A DNA stretch of 21,768 nt from ZC4RG42 sp003242425. GTDB taxonomy: Bacteria; Pseudomonadota; Gammaproteobacteria; Burkholderiales; SG8-39. The notes beneath the pieces are model-generated. The model was not told the DNA's origin. It was given only the letters and a program-made list of their open reading frames with translations, and did no database searches. Position numbers and translations under genes: made by a program. Below are positions 13,901 to 21,693 of this stretch, one piece after another (position 1 is the stretch's first letter; each line of letters begins with the position of its first letter). Location of the stretch: the NCBI GenBank assembly GCA_937907425.1, contig CALCIE010000063.1:1-21768 (forward strand), given 5' to 3'.

Positions 13901-13971
13901 AATAATATGCGCGTACTTCGTAAGGGCCGATTTTACACCCCCCTTCATCACTCACCCGCCGGAGTCCGGAT

Positions 13972-15477
13972 ATGCCCGAACCGCTGATCGTCGCCAAAGC
14001 CGGCCCCACCGAACTCGCCCTGCTGCCCGGACTCGCCAACCGGCACGGCCTCATCGCCGGCGCCACCGGCACGGGCAAGACGGTCACGCTGCAGGTCTTC
14101 GCCGAAGCCTTCTCCCGCATCGGCGTGCCGGTGTTCCTGGCGGACGTCAAAGGCGATCTGTCCGGCCTGGCGGCACCGGGGCAGCCGACGCCCAAGCTCA
14201 GGCAGCGGCTGGAGGCCCTGCAACTGCCGGAACCGGTCTGGGAGGCCTGCCCGGTGACGTTCTGGGACGTGTACGGCGAGAAAGGCCACCCGGTCCGCAC
14301 GACGGTGTCCGAACTCGGCCCGCTGCTCCTGGGCCGCATGCTGGACCTCAACGACACCCAGCAGGGCGTGCTGACGCTGGTCTTCAAGGTCGCGGACGAT
14401 CACGGCCTGCTGCTGCTCGACCTCAAGGATCTTCGCGCCATGCTGCAGTACGTCGGCGACAACGCGAAGGCCATCAGGACCACCTACGGCAACGTCTCGG
14501 CGGCCTCCATCGGCGCCATCCAGCGCGGCCTGCTGGAGCTCGAGCACCAGGACGCGGAGCGCTTCTTCGGCGAGCCGGCGCTCGACATCAACGATTTCAT
14601 CCAGACCGACAGGGGCCGCGGAGTGGTGAACATCCTCGCCGCCGACCGGCTGCTCAACGCGCCGAAGCTCTATTCCACCTTCCTGCTGTGGATGCTGTCC
14701 GAGCTGTTCGAGCAGCTTCCCGAAGTCGGCGACCTGGAAAAGCCGAAGCTGGTGTTCTTCTTCGACGAGGCGCACCTGCTCTTCAACGACGCGCCCAAGG
14801 CGCTGCTCGACAAGATCGAACAGGTGGTACGGCTGATCCGCTCCAAGGGCGTGGGCGTTTATTTCGTGACACAGAATCCGCTCGACATCCCGGACGCCAT
14901 CCTCGGCCAGCTCGGCAACCGCGTGCAGCACGCCCTGCGCGCCTTCACGCCGCGCGACCAGAAGGCGGTACGGGCCGCGGCCCAGACCATGCGCCCCAAC
15001 CCGGCTTTCGACGCCGAACAGGTCATCACCGAGCTGGGCGTGGGCGAGGCGCTGGTCTCGCTGCTCGACGAAAAAGGCCGGCCCAACGTGGTGGAGCGCG
15101 CCTACATCCTGCCGCCCGGCTCGCAGATCGGACCCATTTCCGACGAGGAACGCCGGCGCATCGTCCAGCGCTCGGTGCTGCACGGCCATTACGAGAAGAG
15201 CGTGGACCGCGAATCGGCCTACGAGATCCTCAAGGGCCGCGCCGAAGCGTCCACCGCTTCTGCCGAGACCGCGCCCGCGAAAACGCCCGAAGGCCGGCAA
15301 CGCGGCTGGCTCGATGCGCTAGGCGATCTGCTGGGCGGCAGCACCGGCCCGCGCGGCGGCCGGCGCGAAGGCGCCATCGAAGCCGCCGCCAAGAGCGCGG
15401 CGCGCTCGATCGGCTCGCAAATCGGCCGCGAAATCACCCGCGGCGTGCTGGGTTCCATTTTCGGTAAACGGCGTTGA
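13972..15477 (+). CDS. HerA-like P-loop ATPase, YjgR/DUF853 family
   Basis: This 501-residue ATPase has Walker A GATGTGKT (30-37), ADVKGDLSGLA (57-67), and a Walker B LVFFFDEAHLLF (260-271) with catalytic Glu266. VGVYFVTQNPLDIPD is typical of the HerA/FtsK-related YjgR (DUF853) group. Unlike true HerA it lacks a long N-terminal HAS-barrel, since Walker A is near residue 30. The last 85 residues are an Ala/Gly/Arg-rich region ending in repeated SIGSQIGREITRGVLGSIFG-type helices, as in other YjgR proteins. The biological role is not established. It is divergent from yebC-ruvC and shares 4 bases with the downstream transporter gene. GGAG lies 10 bases upstream of the ATG. Confidence 0.92.
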   Translation: MPEPLIVAKAGPTELALLPGLANRHGLIAGATGTGKTVTLQVFAEAFSRIGVPVFLADVKGDLSGLAAPGQPTPKLRQRLEALQLPEPVWEACPVTFWDVYGEKGHPVRTTVSELGPLLLGRMLDLNDTQQGVLTLVFKVADDHGLLLLDLKDLRAMLQYVGDNAKAIRTTYGNVSAASIGAIQRGLLELEHQDAERFFGEPALDINDFIQTDRGRGVVNILAADRLLNAPKLYSTFLLWMLSELFEQLPEVGDLEKPKLVFFFDEAHLLFNDAPKALLDKIEQVVRLIRSKGVGVYFVTQNPLDIPDAILGQLGNRVQHALRAFTPRDQKAVRAAAQTMRPNPAFDAEQVITELGVGEALVSLLDEKGRPNVVERAYILPPGSQIGPISDEERRRIVQRSVLHGHYEKSVDRESAYEILKGRAEASTASAETAPAKTPEGRQRGWLDALGDLLGGSTGPRGGRREGAIEAAAKSAARSIGSQIGREITRGVLGSIFGKRR

Positions 15478-16382
15478 ACGGCACTTCCGGCGTCGGCTAC
15501 CGCACCGTCGGCCTGCTGCTCGCCCTCCTGGGCGTGCTGTCCTTCTCCATCCGTCCGGTGCTGGTGAAAGTGGCCTATGCCTATGCGCGCGACCCGGTGA
15601 CGCTGCTCGCGCTGCGCATGGTGTTCTCGCTGCCCTTTTTCGCCGTCGCCGCCTGGTGGCTGGAACGCAACGGGCCGGCGACTCCGATTTCCACCCGCGA
15701 CAAGTGGGCCATCGTGGGCCTGGGCATCATCGGCTACTACCTCGCGAGCTTCTTCGACTACCTCAGTCTGCAGTACATCACGGCGGGGCTTTCGCGGCTG
15801 ATCCACTTCACCTACCCGACCGTGGTCGTGGTGCTCGGCATGTTCTTCCTGCACAAGACGCCGCGGGTGATGGAAGTGCTGGCGCTCATCCTCACCTACG
15901 CCGGCCTCGCGGTGATGCTGCTCAGCACCGTCGAAGGCCAGCACGAATTCCTCGCCCTCGGCGCGGCGATGTCCTTCGGCAGCGCGGTGAGCTATGCGGT
16001 GTACCTGTTCGTGGGCACGCAGGTCATCCAGCGCGTGGGCTCAATGCGCTTCGCCGCCTACGCGCTGCTGGTGTCGAGCTTCTGCTGCATCCTGCAGTTC
16101 TTCGTGCTGCGGCCGCTGGATGCGTTGCGCATTCCCGCCGAGGTGTACTGGATTTCCTTCGTGATCGCGACGGTGTCGACCGTGCTGCCCATCTTCGCCA
16201 TCGCCGAAGCGTTGAAGCGGCTCGGCGCGAACACCGTGGCGATCATGGGCGCGCTCGGCCCGGTGAGCGCCATGGTGCTCGGCTATCTGGGACTGGAGGA
16301 GATCATGACCGGCAGGCAGATTTTCGGCGCGGCGCTGGTGGTATTGGGCGTGGTGCTGGTCACTCTGCGTCCGGCGCGCTAG
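15474..16382 (+). CDS. DMT-superfamily EamA transporter
   Basis: This 302-residue inner-membrane protein has about ten hydrophobic spans in two EamA repeats, at about 10-142 and 160-300. Typical positions are YLSLQYITAGLSRLIHFTYP (96-115) in the first half and NTVAIMGALGPVSAMVLGYL (251-270) in the second. DMT/EamA proteins usually export amino acids or other small metabolites; the substrate is not predictable here. The start is TTG at 15474, overlapping the stop of the upstream ATPase (TTGA). The first in-frame ATG would remove an entire membrane span, so it was rejected. The C-terminus overlaps the convergent TPR-like gene by 23 bases. Confidence 0.9.
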   Translation: MNGTSGVGYRTVGLLLALLGVLSFSIRPVLVKVAYAYARDPVTLLALRMVFSLPFFAVAAWWLERNGPATPISTRDKWAIVGLGIIGYYLASFFDYLSLQYITAGLSRLIHFTYPTVVVVLGMFFLHKTPRVMEVLALILTYAGLAVMLLSTVEGQHEFLALGAAMSFGSAVSYAVYLFVGTQVIQRVGSMRFAAYALLVSSFCCILQFFVLRPLDALRIPAEVYWISFVIATVSTVLPIFAIAEALKRLGANTVAIMGALGPVSAMVLGYLGLEEIMTGRQIFGAALVVLGVVLVTLRPAR

Positions 16383-16620
16383 CGAGCGCCGCCTTCAGCG
16401 CGGCGATCTCCGCCCGGACACTGTCGGGCCCCGGATACGTCCTGGCGGCGCGGCCGTACCAGTAGTGCGCGTTGGCGTAATCGCCCTCGAGGATGTGCAC
16501 GATGCCGTGCGCCCAGGCGGCGAGCGGACCGTCGATCCGCTGCACGATGGCATGGGCAGCCTGCCAGTCGCCCGCTTCGAGGAACGCCAGCGCCCGATGC
16601 AGACTCATATTCATTTGCAT
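16360..16620 (-). CDS. Small TPR-like protein, function unknown
   Basis: This 86-residue protein consists almost entirely of helix-turn-helix TPR-like repeats: HRALAFLEAGDWQAAHAIVQ (8-27), AAWAHGIVHILEGDYANAHY (34-53), then WYGRAARTYP and a final helix. Gly-Asp-Trp and Gly-Asp-Tyr turns sit at equivalent repeat positions, which would be unlikely in a chance frame. No signal peptide or membrane segment is visible, so it is probably a cytoplasmic protein-binding module. Several starts are possible: GTG 16623, ATG 16620, ATG 16614 and ATG 16608. None has a clear Shine-Dalgarno. It is divergent from gabD and its end overlaps the EamA gene by 23 bases. I recall similar short proteins in betaproteobacteria but cannot name a family. 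Confidence 0.7.
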   Translation of the reverse strand: MQMNMSLHRALAFLEAGDWQAAHAIVQRIDGPLAAWAHGIVHILEGDYANAHYWYGRAARTYPGPDSVRAEIAALKAALASAPDAE

Positions 16621-16688
16621 CACATCGCGATCGAGTAAGGTTGGCAGTATAGATTCCGCTCTTCGAATCGCCCACCCGCGGAGAAGTT

Positions 16689-18164
16689 ATGAACGCACCC
16701 GATTTCGCTTTTCCCTACCCGCTCAAGGACACCCGGCTCTACCGTACCCGCTGCTACATCGACGGCGAATGGCGCGACGCCGCCGACGGCCGCCGGCTGG
16801 AGGTGCGCAACCCCGCCACCGGCGAAATCATCGGCAGCGTGCCCAATATGGGCGCGGCCGAGACGCGCGCAGCGATCGAAGCCGCCAACGCCGCCTGGCC
16901 GGCCTGGCGCGCCAAGACAGCGAAGGAGCGCGCTGCCATTCTGCGCAAGTGGTACGAGCTGATGCTGGCGCATCTGGAAGACCTCGCCGTGCTGATGACG
17001 GCCGAGCAGGGCAAGCCGCTCGTCGAGGCGCGCGGCGAGATCCAGTACGCCGCCGCGTTCATCGAATGGTTCGCAGAGGAAGCCAAGCGCGTCTACGGCG
17101 AAACCATTCCCGCCACGCAGGGCAACCGCCGCATCGTGGTGCTGCGCCAGCCGGTGGGCGTGTGCGCCGCCATCACGCCCTGGAACTTCCCTTCCGCCAT
17201 GATCACGCGCAAGGCCGCGCCGGCGCTCGCCGCCGGCTGCACCATGGTGGTGAAACCCGCGCCGCAGACGCCGTTCTCGGCGCTCGCGCTCGCGGAGCTG
17301 GCCGAACGGGCGGGTGTGCCCAAAGGCGTGTTCAGCGTCGTGACGGGCGACGCCCAGCCGATCGGCGAAGAGATGACCACCAACCCGCTGGTGCGCAAGT
17401 TCAGCTTCACCGGCTCCACCGCGACCGGGAAGATCCTGCTCAAGCAGTGCGCGAGCACGGTGAAGAAAACCTCCATGGAACTGGGCGGCAACGCCCCCTT
17501 CATCGTCTTCGACGATGCCGACCTGGACGCGGCGGCCGACGGCGCGCTTGCGTCCAAATACCGCAACGCCGGCCAGACCTGCGTGTGCGCCAACCGCATC
17601 TACGTGCAGTCGGGCGTGTACGAGGCCTTCGCCGAGAAACTGGCCGAACGCGTGCGCAGGCTGAAAGTCGGCAACGGCATGGAGGAAGGCACCAACATCG
17701 GCCCGCTCATCAACGAAGCCGCGCTCGCCAAGACCGAAGACCACATCGCCGATGCGCTCGCCAAAGGCGCGCGCGTGGTGTGCGGCGGCAAACGGCACGC
17801 GCTCGGCGGCCTGTTCTACGAGCCGACCGTGCTGGCGGATGTGAACAGCAGCATGAAGGTGACACGCGAGGAGACCTTCGGTCCGGTCGCGCCGCTCTAC
17901 CGCTTCGACACCGAGGAAGACGTCATCCGTATGGCGAACGACACGGAATACGGCCTCGCGGCCTACTTCTACACCCGCGACCTCTCCCGCGCCTGGCGCG
18001 TGAGCGAAGCGCTGGAGTACGGCATGGTGGGCGTCAACGCCGGCCTGATCTCCAGCGAGGTCGCGCCCTTCGGCGGCGTGAAGGAATCCGGCCTCGGCCG
18101 CGAAGGCTCGCATCTCGGCATCGAGGAATATCTGGAAGTGAAGTACATCGGCATCAACATCTGA
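16689..18164 (+). CDS. gabD: NAD(P)-dependent succinate-semialdehyde dehydrogenase (GabD-like ALDH)
   Basis: This 491-residue aldehyde dehydrogenase oxidises succinate semialdehyde to succinate (4-aminobutyrate degradation), by family resemblance to GabD. Seen are TPWNFPSAMITRK (163-175), Lys189 in VVKPAPQTPFSA, FSFTGSTATGK (239-248), the general base Glu264 in MELGGNAPFIVFDDADLD, and the catalytic Cys298 in NAGQTCVCANR. Two residues on, Cys300 matches the paired cysteine known for redox control in some GabD proteins. The C-terminal PFGGVKESGLGREGS matches GabD. The ATG has GGAG 5 bases upstream. A TATAGA box (16648-16653) lacks a good -35. It is followed 11 bases later by an SDR gene. Closely related substrates such as glutarate semialdehyde are possible. 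Confidence 0.88.
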   Translation: MNAPDFAFPYPLKDTRLYRTRCYIDGEWRDAADGRRLEVRNPATGEIIGSVPNMGAAETRAAIEAANAAWPAWRAKTAKERAAILRKWYELMLAHLEDLAVLMTAEQGKPLVEARGEIQYAAAFIEWFAEEAKRVYGETIPATQGNRRIVVLRQPVGVCAAITPWNFPSAMITRKAAPALAAGCTMVVKPAPQTPFSALALAELAERAGVPKGVFSVVTGDAQPIGEEMTTNPLVRKFSFTGSTATGKILLKQCASTVKKTSMELGGNAPFIVFDDADLDAAADGALASKYRNAGQTCVCANRIYVQSGVYEAFAEKLAERVRRLKVGNGMEEGTNIGPLINEAALAKTEDHIADALAKGARVVCGGKRHALGGLFYEPTVLADVNSSMKVTREETFGPVAPLYRFDTEEDVIRMANDTEYGLAAYFYTRDLSRAWRVSEALEYGMVGVNAGLISSEVAPFGGVKESGLGREGSHLGIEEYLEVKYIGINI

Positions 18165-18175
18165 CGAGGGAAGGC

Positions 18176-18970
18176 ATGCAGATCGATCTGTCCGGCAAAA
18201 CCGCAGTCGTCACCGGCTCCACCCTGGGTATCGGCTACGCGATCGCCAAAGGCCTGGCGCGCGCCGGCGCCACCGTCGTCGTCAACGGCCGCAAGCAGAG
18301 CGCCGTCGATGAAGCGATCGCCCGGCTGAAAAGCGAAGTCTCCGATGCACAGTTGCGCGGTGTCGCGGCCGATCTCGGCACCGCGCAAGGCTGCGCGCAA
18401 CTGGTGCAGGCGGTACCCGCCTGCGACATCCTCGTCAACAACGTCGGCATCTTCGAGTTGAAGGATTTCTTCGAGACGCCGGACGAGGACTGGACGCGCT
18501 TCTTCGAGGTGAACGTCATGTCGGGCGTGCGCCTGTCGCGCGCCTATGCGCCCGGGATGGCGCAAAAGGGCTGGGGCCGGATCGTGTTCATCTCCTCGGA
18601 ATCGGCGCTCAACATTCCCGCCGACATGATCCACTACGGCTTCACCAAGACGGCGAATCTTTCCGTGTCGCGCGGCCTCGCCAAGCGGCTTGCGGGCACG
18701 GGCGTCACGGTCAATGCCGTGCTCCCCGGTCCGACCCTGACCGAAGGCGTCGCGGCCATGCTGAAGAACGATGCCGAAAAGGCGGGAATTTCGATCGAGG
18801 AAGCGGGCAACGCCTTCGTGAAGGCGCATCGTGCCAGCTCCATCATCCAGCGCCTGGCCACGCCGGACGAGGTGGCGAACATGGTGGTCTATGTATGCTC
18901 GCCGCAGGCTTCGGCCACCACCGGCGCGGCGCTGCGCGTGGACGGCGGCGTGGTGGATACGCTCGCCTAG
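18176..18970 (+). CDS. Short-chain dehydrogenase/reductase downstream of gabD
   Basis: This 264-residue classical SDR has the cofactor motif TGSTLGIG (13-20), VNNVG (87-91, in place of the more common NNAG) and the catalytic Ser141, Tyr154 and Lys158 (SSESALNIPADMIHYGFTK). The dinucleotide-binding strand ends in VVVNGRK, so Arg39-Lys40 may favour NADPH. The reading frame is open far upstream through gabD, but a strong AGGGAAGG Shine-Dalgarno precedes ATG 18176, and the SDR fold starts there. It lies 11 bases after gabD and is probably co-transcribed. It is therefore likely to act on a carbonyl or hydroxy compound in the same pathway, but the substrate cannot be read from the sequence. Confidence 0.9.
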   Translation: MQIDLSGKTAVVTGSTLGIGYAIAKGLARAGATVVVNGRKQSAVDEAIARLKSEVSDAQLRGVAADLGTAQGCAQLVQAVPACDILVNNVGIFELKDFFETPDEDWTRFFEVNVMSGVRLSRAYAPGMAQKGWGRIVFISSESALNIPADMIHYGFTKTANLSVSRGLAKRLAGTGVTVNAVLPGPTLTEGVAAMLKNDAEKAGISIEEAGNAFVKAHRASSIIQRLATPDEVANMVVYVCSPQASATTGAALRVDGGVVDTLA

Positions 18971-18998
18971 CGGCGCCTCGAGATTCGCGGCACGGCAC

Positions 18999-19034
18999 GT
19001 TCAAAATTTCGCACCATGTCGGTCAAAACATTGC
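18999..19034. promoter_or_regulatory. Possible direct-repeat operator upstream of the pirin gene
   Basis: Two related 14-base elements begin 22 bases apart (18999-19012 and 19021-19034). Both contain TCAAAA and end in GC, and 10 of 14 positions match. The spacing is about two helical turns, as expected for tandem regulator sites. They lie 67-102 bases upstream of the pirin ATG. No convincing promoter pair was found, so this is tentative. Confidence 0.2.
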
Positions 19035-19100
19035 GCTGGCTTGTGCGACTGCGATGCCCTTAATCTCGCGCCATCACCACCCGCGCGAAAGGAGCGTGAG

Positions 19101-19967
19101 ATGAAGAAGGCACTGGGCGTCTACAGCGCCCCGCAGGCGCACTGGGTCGGCGACGGCTTTCCCGTGCGTTCGTTGTTCAGTTACCGGACGCACGGCGAAC
19201 GTCTCAGCCCCTTTCTGCTGCTCGACTATGCCGGTCCGGCGGAATTTCCGCCCGCCGAGCGCCCGCGCGGCGTAGGCGCGCATCCGCATCGTGGCTTCGA
19301 AACCGTGACCATCGTCTATCAGGGCGAGGTCTCGCACCGCGACTCCACCGGCCAGGGCGGCACCATCGGCCCCGGCGACGTGCAATGGATGACGGCGGGC
19401 GCGGGCATCCTGCACGAAGAATTCCATTCGGCGCGCTTCACCTCCACCGGCGGTCCGCTGGAGATGGTGCAGTTGTGGGTCAACCTGCCGGCGCGGCACA
19501 AGATGACGCGCCCCGGCTATCAGGCCATCGTCGCGCAGGACATCCCGCAGCTTGCGCTGCCGGACGACGCGGGCAGCGTCCGGGTCATCGCCGGCGAATA
19601 CGACGGACGCAAAGGACCGGCGCGCACCTTCACGCCCATGAACGTGTGGGATGTACGGCTGAAACCGGGCGGCGTCGCGCGACTCGATCAGCCGGACGGC
19701 TGGAACACGGCGGTGGTCGTGCTGCACGGCACCGTGATGGTGAACGACGACAAGATCGTCCGCGAAGCGCAGATGGTCGTGCTCGACCGCGAAGGAACGG
19801 GCCTCACCATCGAAGCCAACAACGAAGCGGTGCTGTTGCTGCTTGCCGGCGAGCCGATCGACGAACCGATCGTCGGCTACGGCCCCTTCGTGATGAACTC
19901 GCGGGAAGAAATCGAACAGGCGCTGCGGGATTTCCAGTCCGGGCATTTCGGCGAGATCGCCGCCTGA
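19101..19967 (+). CDS. Pirin family protein (bicupin metalloprotein)
   Basis: This 288-residue protein has two cupin domains. The N-terminal one carries the pirin metal-binding set His61 and His63 in HPHRGFETVTIVYQGEVSHR, and His105 and Glu107 in MTAGAGILHEEFHS. The C-terminal cupin (about 185-270) includes GWNTAVVVLHGTVMVNDDK. Bacterial pirins of this type bind iron. Some show quercetin 2,3-dioxygenase activity or respond to oxidative stress, while the physiological role is usually unknown. The ATG at 19101 follows AAAGGAG at ideal spacing. A 130-base gap from the upstream SDR suggests its own promoter. It is convergent with murI, with one base between the stop codons. Confidence 0.93.
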   Translation: MKKALGVYSAPQAHWVGDGFPVRSLFSYRTHGERLSPFLLLDYAGPAEFPPAERPRGVGAHPHRGFETVTIVYQGEVSHRDSTGQGGTIGPGDVQWMTAGAGILHEEFHSARFTSTGGPLEMVQLWVNLPARHKMTRPGYQAIVAQDIPQLALPDDAGSVRVIAGEYDGRKGPARTFTPMNVWDVRLKPGGVARLDQPDGWNTAVVVLHGTVMVNDDKIVREAQMVVLDREGTGLTIEANNEAVLLLLAGEPIDEPIVGYGPFVMNSREEIEQALRDFQSGHFGEIAA

Positions 19968-19968
19968 A

Positions 19969-20784
19969 CTACCGTGCGACCAACTCGGCATTGCCCGGCC
20001 ACAACTGCGGCGCCGGAAAGCGCAGCGTAGCGAGATAAGCGGTCAATGCTTCCGCGCCTTCCACGGGCGCGGTGAAATACACCGCGTCCTCCAACGGCCC
20101 ATCGTTGCGCGGCGGCACTTCGCTCAACACCTGCGCGAGCCGCCGCGCGATGGCGGGCGAAGAATCCAGCCAATGCACCCCGGGCGGCGAGATCGCCTTG
20201 AAATCTTCCAGCAGCAATGGATAGTGCGTGCACCCGAGCACCACCGTATCCACCTGCGGCGCGCCGGGACCGAAGAGCGGCCGCAACAGCTCGCGCAGCT
20301 CTTCGCGGTTCACCGGAATTCCGCGCAGTTTCTCCTCCGCGATTTCCGCGAGCCGCGGCAGGCCGAGCGGAATAATCTTGCAGTCCGCCGCGAACTGCTC
20401 CTTCAGCCGCTGCACATAAGGCCGCGTCACCGTCGCCTCGGTAGCGAGCAGACCCACCACCCGCGAACGCGACACCTCCCCCGCCGTCTTGATCGGCGGC
20501 ACCACGCCGACGATCGGCATATCGAATCTCGCGCGCAGCGCGTCGAGCACGACCGTGCTCGCGGTGTTGCAGGCGACTACGACTGCATCACAAGGAACAA
20601 AACTCAGACTACGTTCGACGAGAAAAACCAGCCGATCGGTCAGTTCGGCTTCGCTGCGTTTGCCGTAGGGGAACCAGGCGTTGTCGGCTACATACGCGAT
20701 CGCCAACTCGGGTAATGTCGTTCGAACGGCCGACGCGACAGAAAGCCCCCCTACACCGGAATCGATGATCAGTGCGCGCTTCAT
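19969..20784 (-). CDS. murI: Glutamate racemase MurI
   Basis: This 271-residue cofactor-independent racemase makes D-glutamate for peptidoglycan in the cytoplasm. The two catalytic cysteines are Cys72 (VACNTAS) and Cys185 (GCTHYPLL), with His187 beside the second. The N-terminal IIDSGVGGLSV (6-16) supplies Asp8 and Ser9, and AWFPYGKRS (36-44) is the usual substrate loop. The start is ATG 20784; a GTG two codons upstream is less likely. A TATAGT box at 20816-20811 (minus strand) could be a -10 element, but no good -35 is seen. The full-length reading frame and motifs show an intact essential gene. Confidence 0.96.
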   Translation of the reverse strand: MKRALIIDSGVGGLSVASAVRTTLPELAIAYVADNAWFPYGKRSEAELTDRLVFLVERSLSFVPCDAVVVACNTASTVVLDALRARFDMPIVGVVPPIKTAGEVSRSRVVGLLATEATVTRPYVQRLKEQFAADCKIIPLGLPRLAEIAEEKLRGIPVNREELRELLRPLFGPGAPQVDTVVLGCTHYPLLLEDFKAISPPGVHWLDSSPAIARRLAQVLSEVPPRNDGPLEDAVYFTAPVEGAEALTAYLATLRFPAPQLWPGNAELVAR

Positions 20785-20952
20785 GAACACCCGTTCGTTC
20801 GTAAGCGGCGACTATACCGTAGTGCGCGCTCCTGCGGCCTACTCTCCGCCCGGGGGCTGCAAATACCACGCAGGATCGAGCTAACGCTTCTCCTGTATGA
20901 AACGCCTGTGGCTCCTCCATCCGGTTGGCGTTCGAGGACCGCAGCCCCCCGG

Positions 20953-21690
20953 TCAGGCGAAGCCGCCGTTCGCACGCAGCACTTGCCCGTTGACCCAGGC
21001 GCCGTCCGGTCCGGCCAGGAAGGACACGACGTTCGCGATGTCCTCTGGCGTGCCGAGCCGTTCGAGCGGCGTCATTTTGGCGATCTGTTCGATCTGCGCT
21101 TCGCTCTTGCCGTGGAAGAACAGCTCGGTCGCCACCGGCCCGGGCGCGACGGCGTTCACCGTGATGTTGCGGCCGCGCAGCTCGTTGGCGAGCACGTGCA
21201 CCAGCCCCTCCACGCCCGCCTTGGATGCGATGTAGGCGCCGTAAGCGGGGAAGGCTTTGGCGATCACGCTGGTGGAAAGCGCGATAATACGGCCGCCTTC
21301 GCGTACCCGTTTCGCCGCTTCGGCGAAGACGACATAGGTACCGCGCAGGTTGGTGCGGATCTGTCGGTCGAACCGGTCGAGGTCGCCTTCGGCGATGGGC
21401 GCGTTGTGCATGATGCCCGCGCTGTTCACCACCACATCGACGCCGCCGAAAGCGCGTTGCGCGGCACCGAACAGTGCGGCGACGTCTGCCGGTTCCGCCA
21501 CGTCGCCGCGAACGGCGATCGCCCGGCCGCCCCGCTCTTCGATGCGCCGCACGACCGCCTCGGCCTTTTCGCTATCGCTCGCGCAGCTCACCGCCACGGC
21601 GAAACCGTCGCGCGCCAGACGCAGGGCGACGGCCTCGCCGATGCCGCGCGAGCCGCCGGTCACGATGGCCGCAGGTGAGTTTGCATTCAT
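20953..21690 (-). CDS. Short-chain dehydrogenase/reductase (FabG-like SDR)
   Basis: This 245-residue classical SDR has TGGSRGIG (11-18), VNSAG (88-92), a Ser-Thr-Ser at 139-141, and Tyr153 and Lys157 in AYIASK. VNAVAPGPVATELFF follows Lys157 about 30 residues later. An SDR with Ala-Val-Ser-Cys after the second strand could use NADP(H), but this is weak. The chosen start is ATG 21690, with GGAGG 5 bases upstream, and a frame ten residues longer was rejected. It is not linked in an operon with murI, as 168 bases separate them. The closest functional class is a general carbonyl reductase (3-oxoacyl-ACP-reductase-like); the substrate is unknown. It is distinct from the SDR at 18176-18970. Confidence 0.9.
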   Translation of the reverse strand: MNANSPAAIVTGGSRGIGEAVALRLARDGFAVAVSCASDSEKAEAVVRRIEERGGRAIAVRGDVAEPADVAALFGAAQRAFGGVDVVVNSAGIMHNAPIAEGDLDRFDRQIRTNLRGTYVVFAEAAKRVREGGRIIALSTSVIAKAFPAYGAYIASKAGVEGLVHVLANELRGRNITVNAVAPGPVATELFFHGKSEAQIEQIAKMTPLERLGTPEDIANVVSFLAGPDGAWVNGQVLRANGGFA

Positions 21691-21693
21691 GAT

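Noticed and set aside
13948..15300. Minus-strand frame of 450 codons opposite the HerA-like ATPase
   Set aside because: The plus-strand frame has intact Walker motifs. The minus frame is low-information His/Arg/Glu/Gln-rich sequence.
16379..16675. Alternative 98-codon minus-strand frame at the TPR-like gene
   Set aside because: Arg/Ala-rich and lacking helix periodicity, whereas the other frame shows TPR-like repeats.
16620..18113. Minus-strand frame of 497 codons opposite gabD
   Set aside because: Shadow of a GC-rich gene; His/Arg-rich, no recognisable motif.
16493..18175. Open frame running through gabD in another frame into the SDR
   Set aside because: It overlaps all of gabD out of frame and has arginine-rich composition. 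The SDR has its own Shine-Dalgarno and start at 18176.
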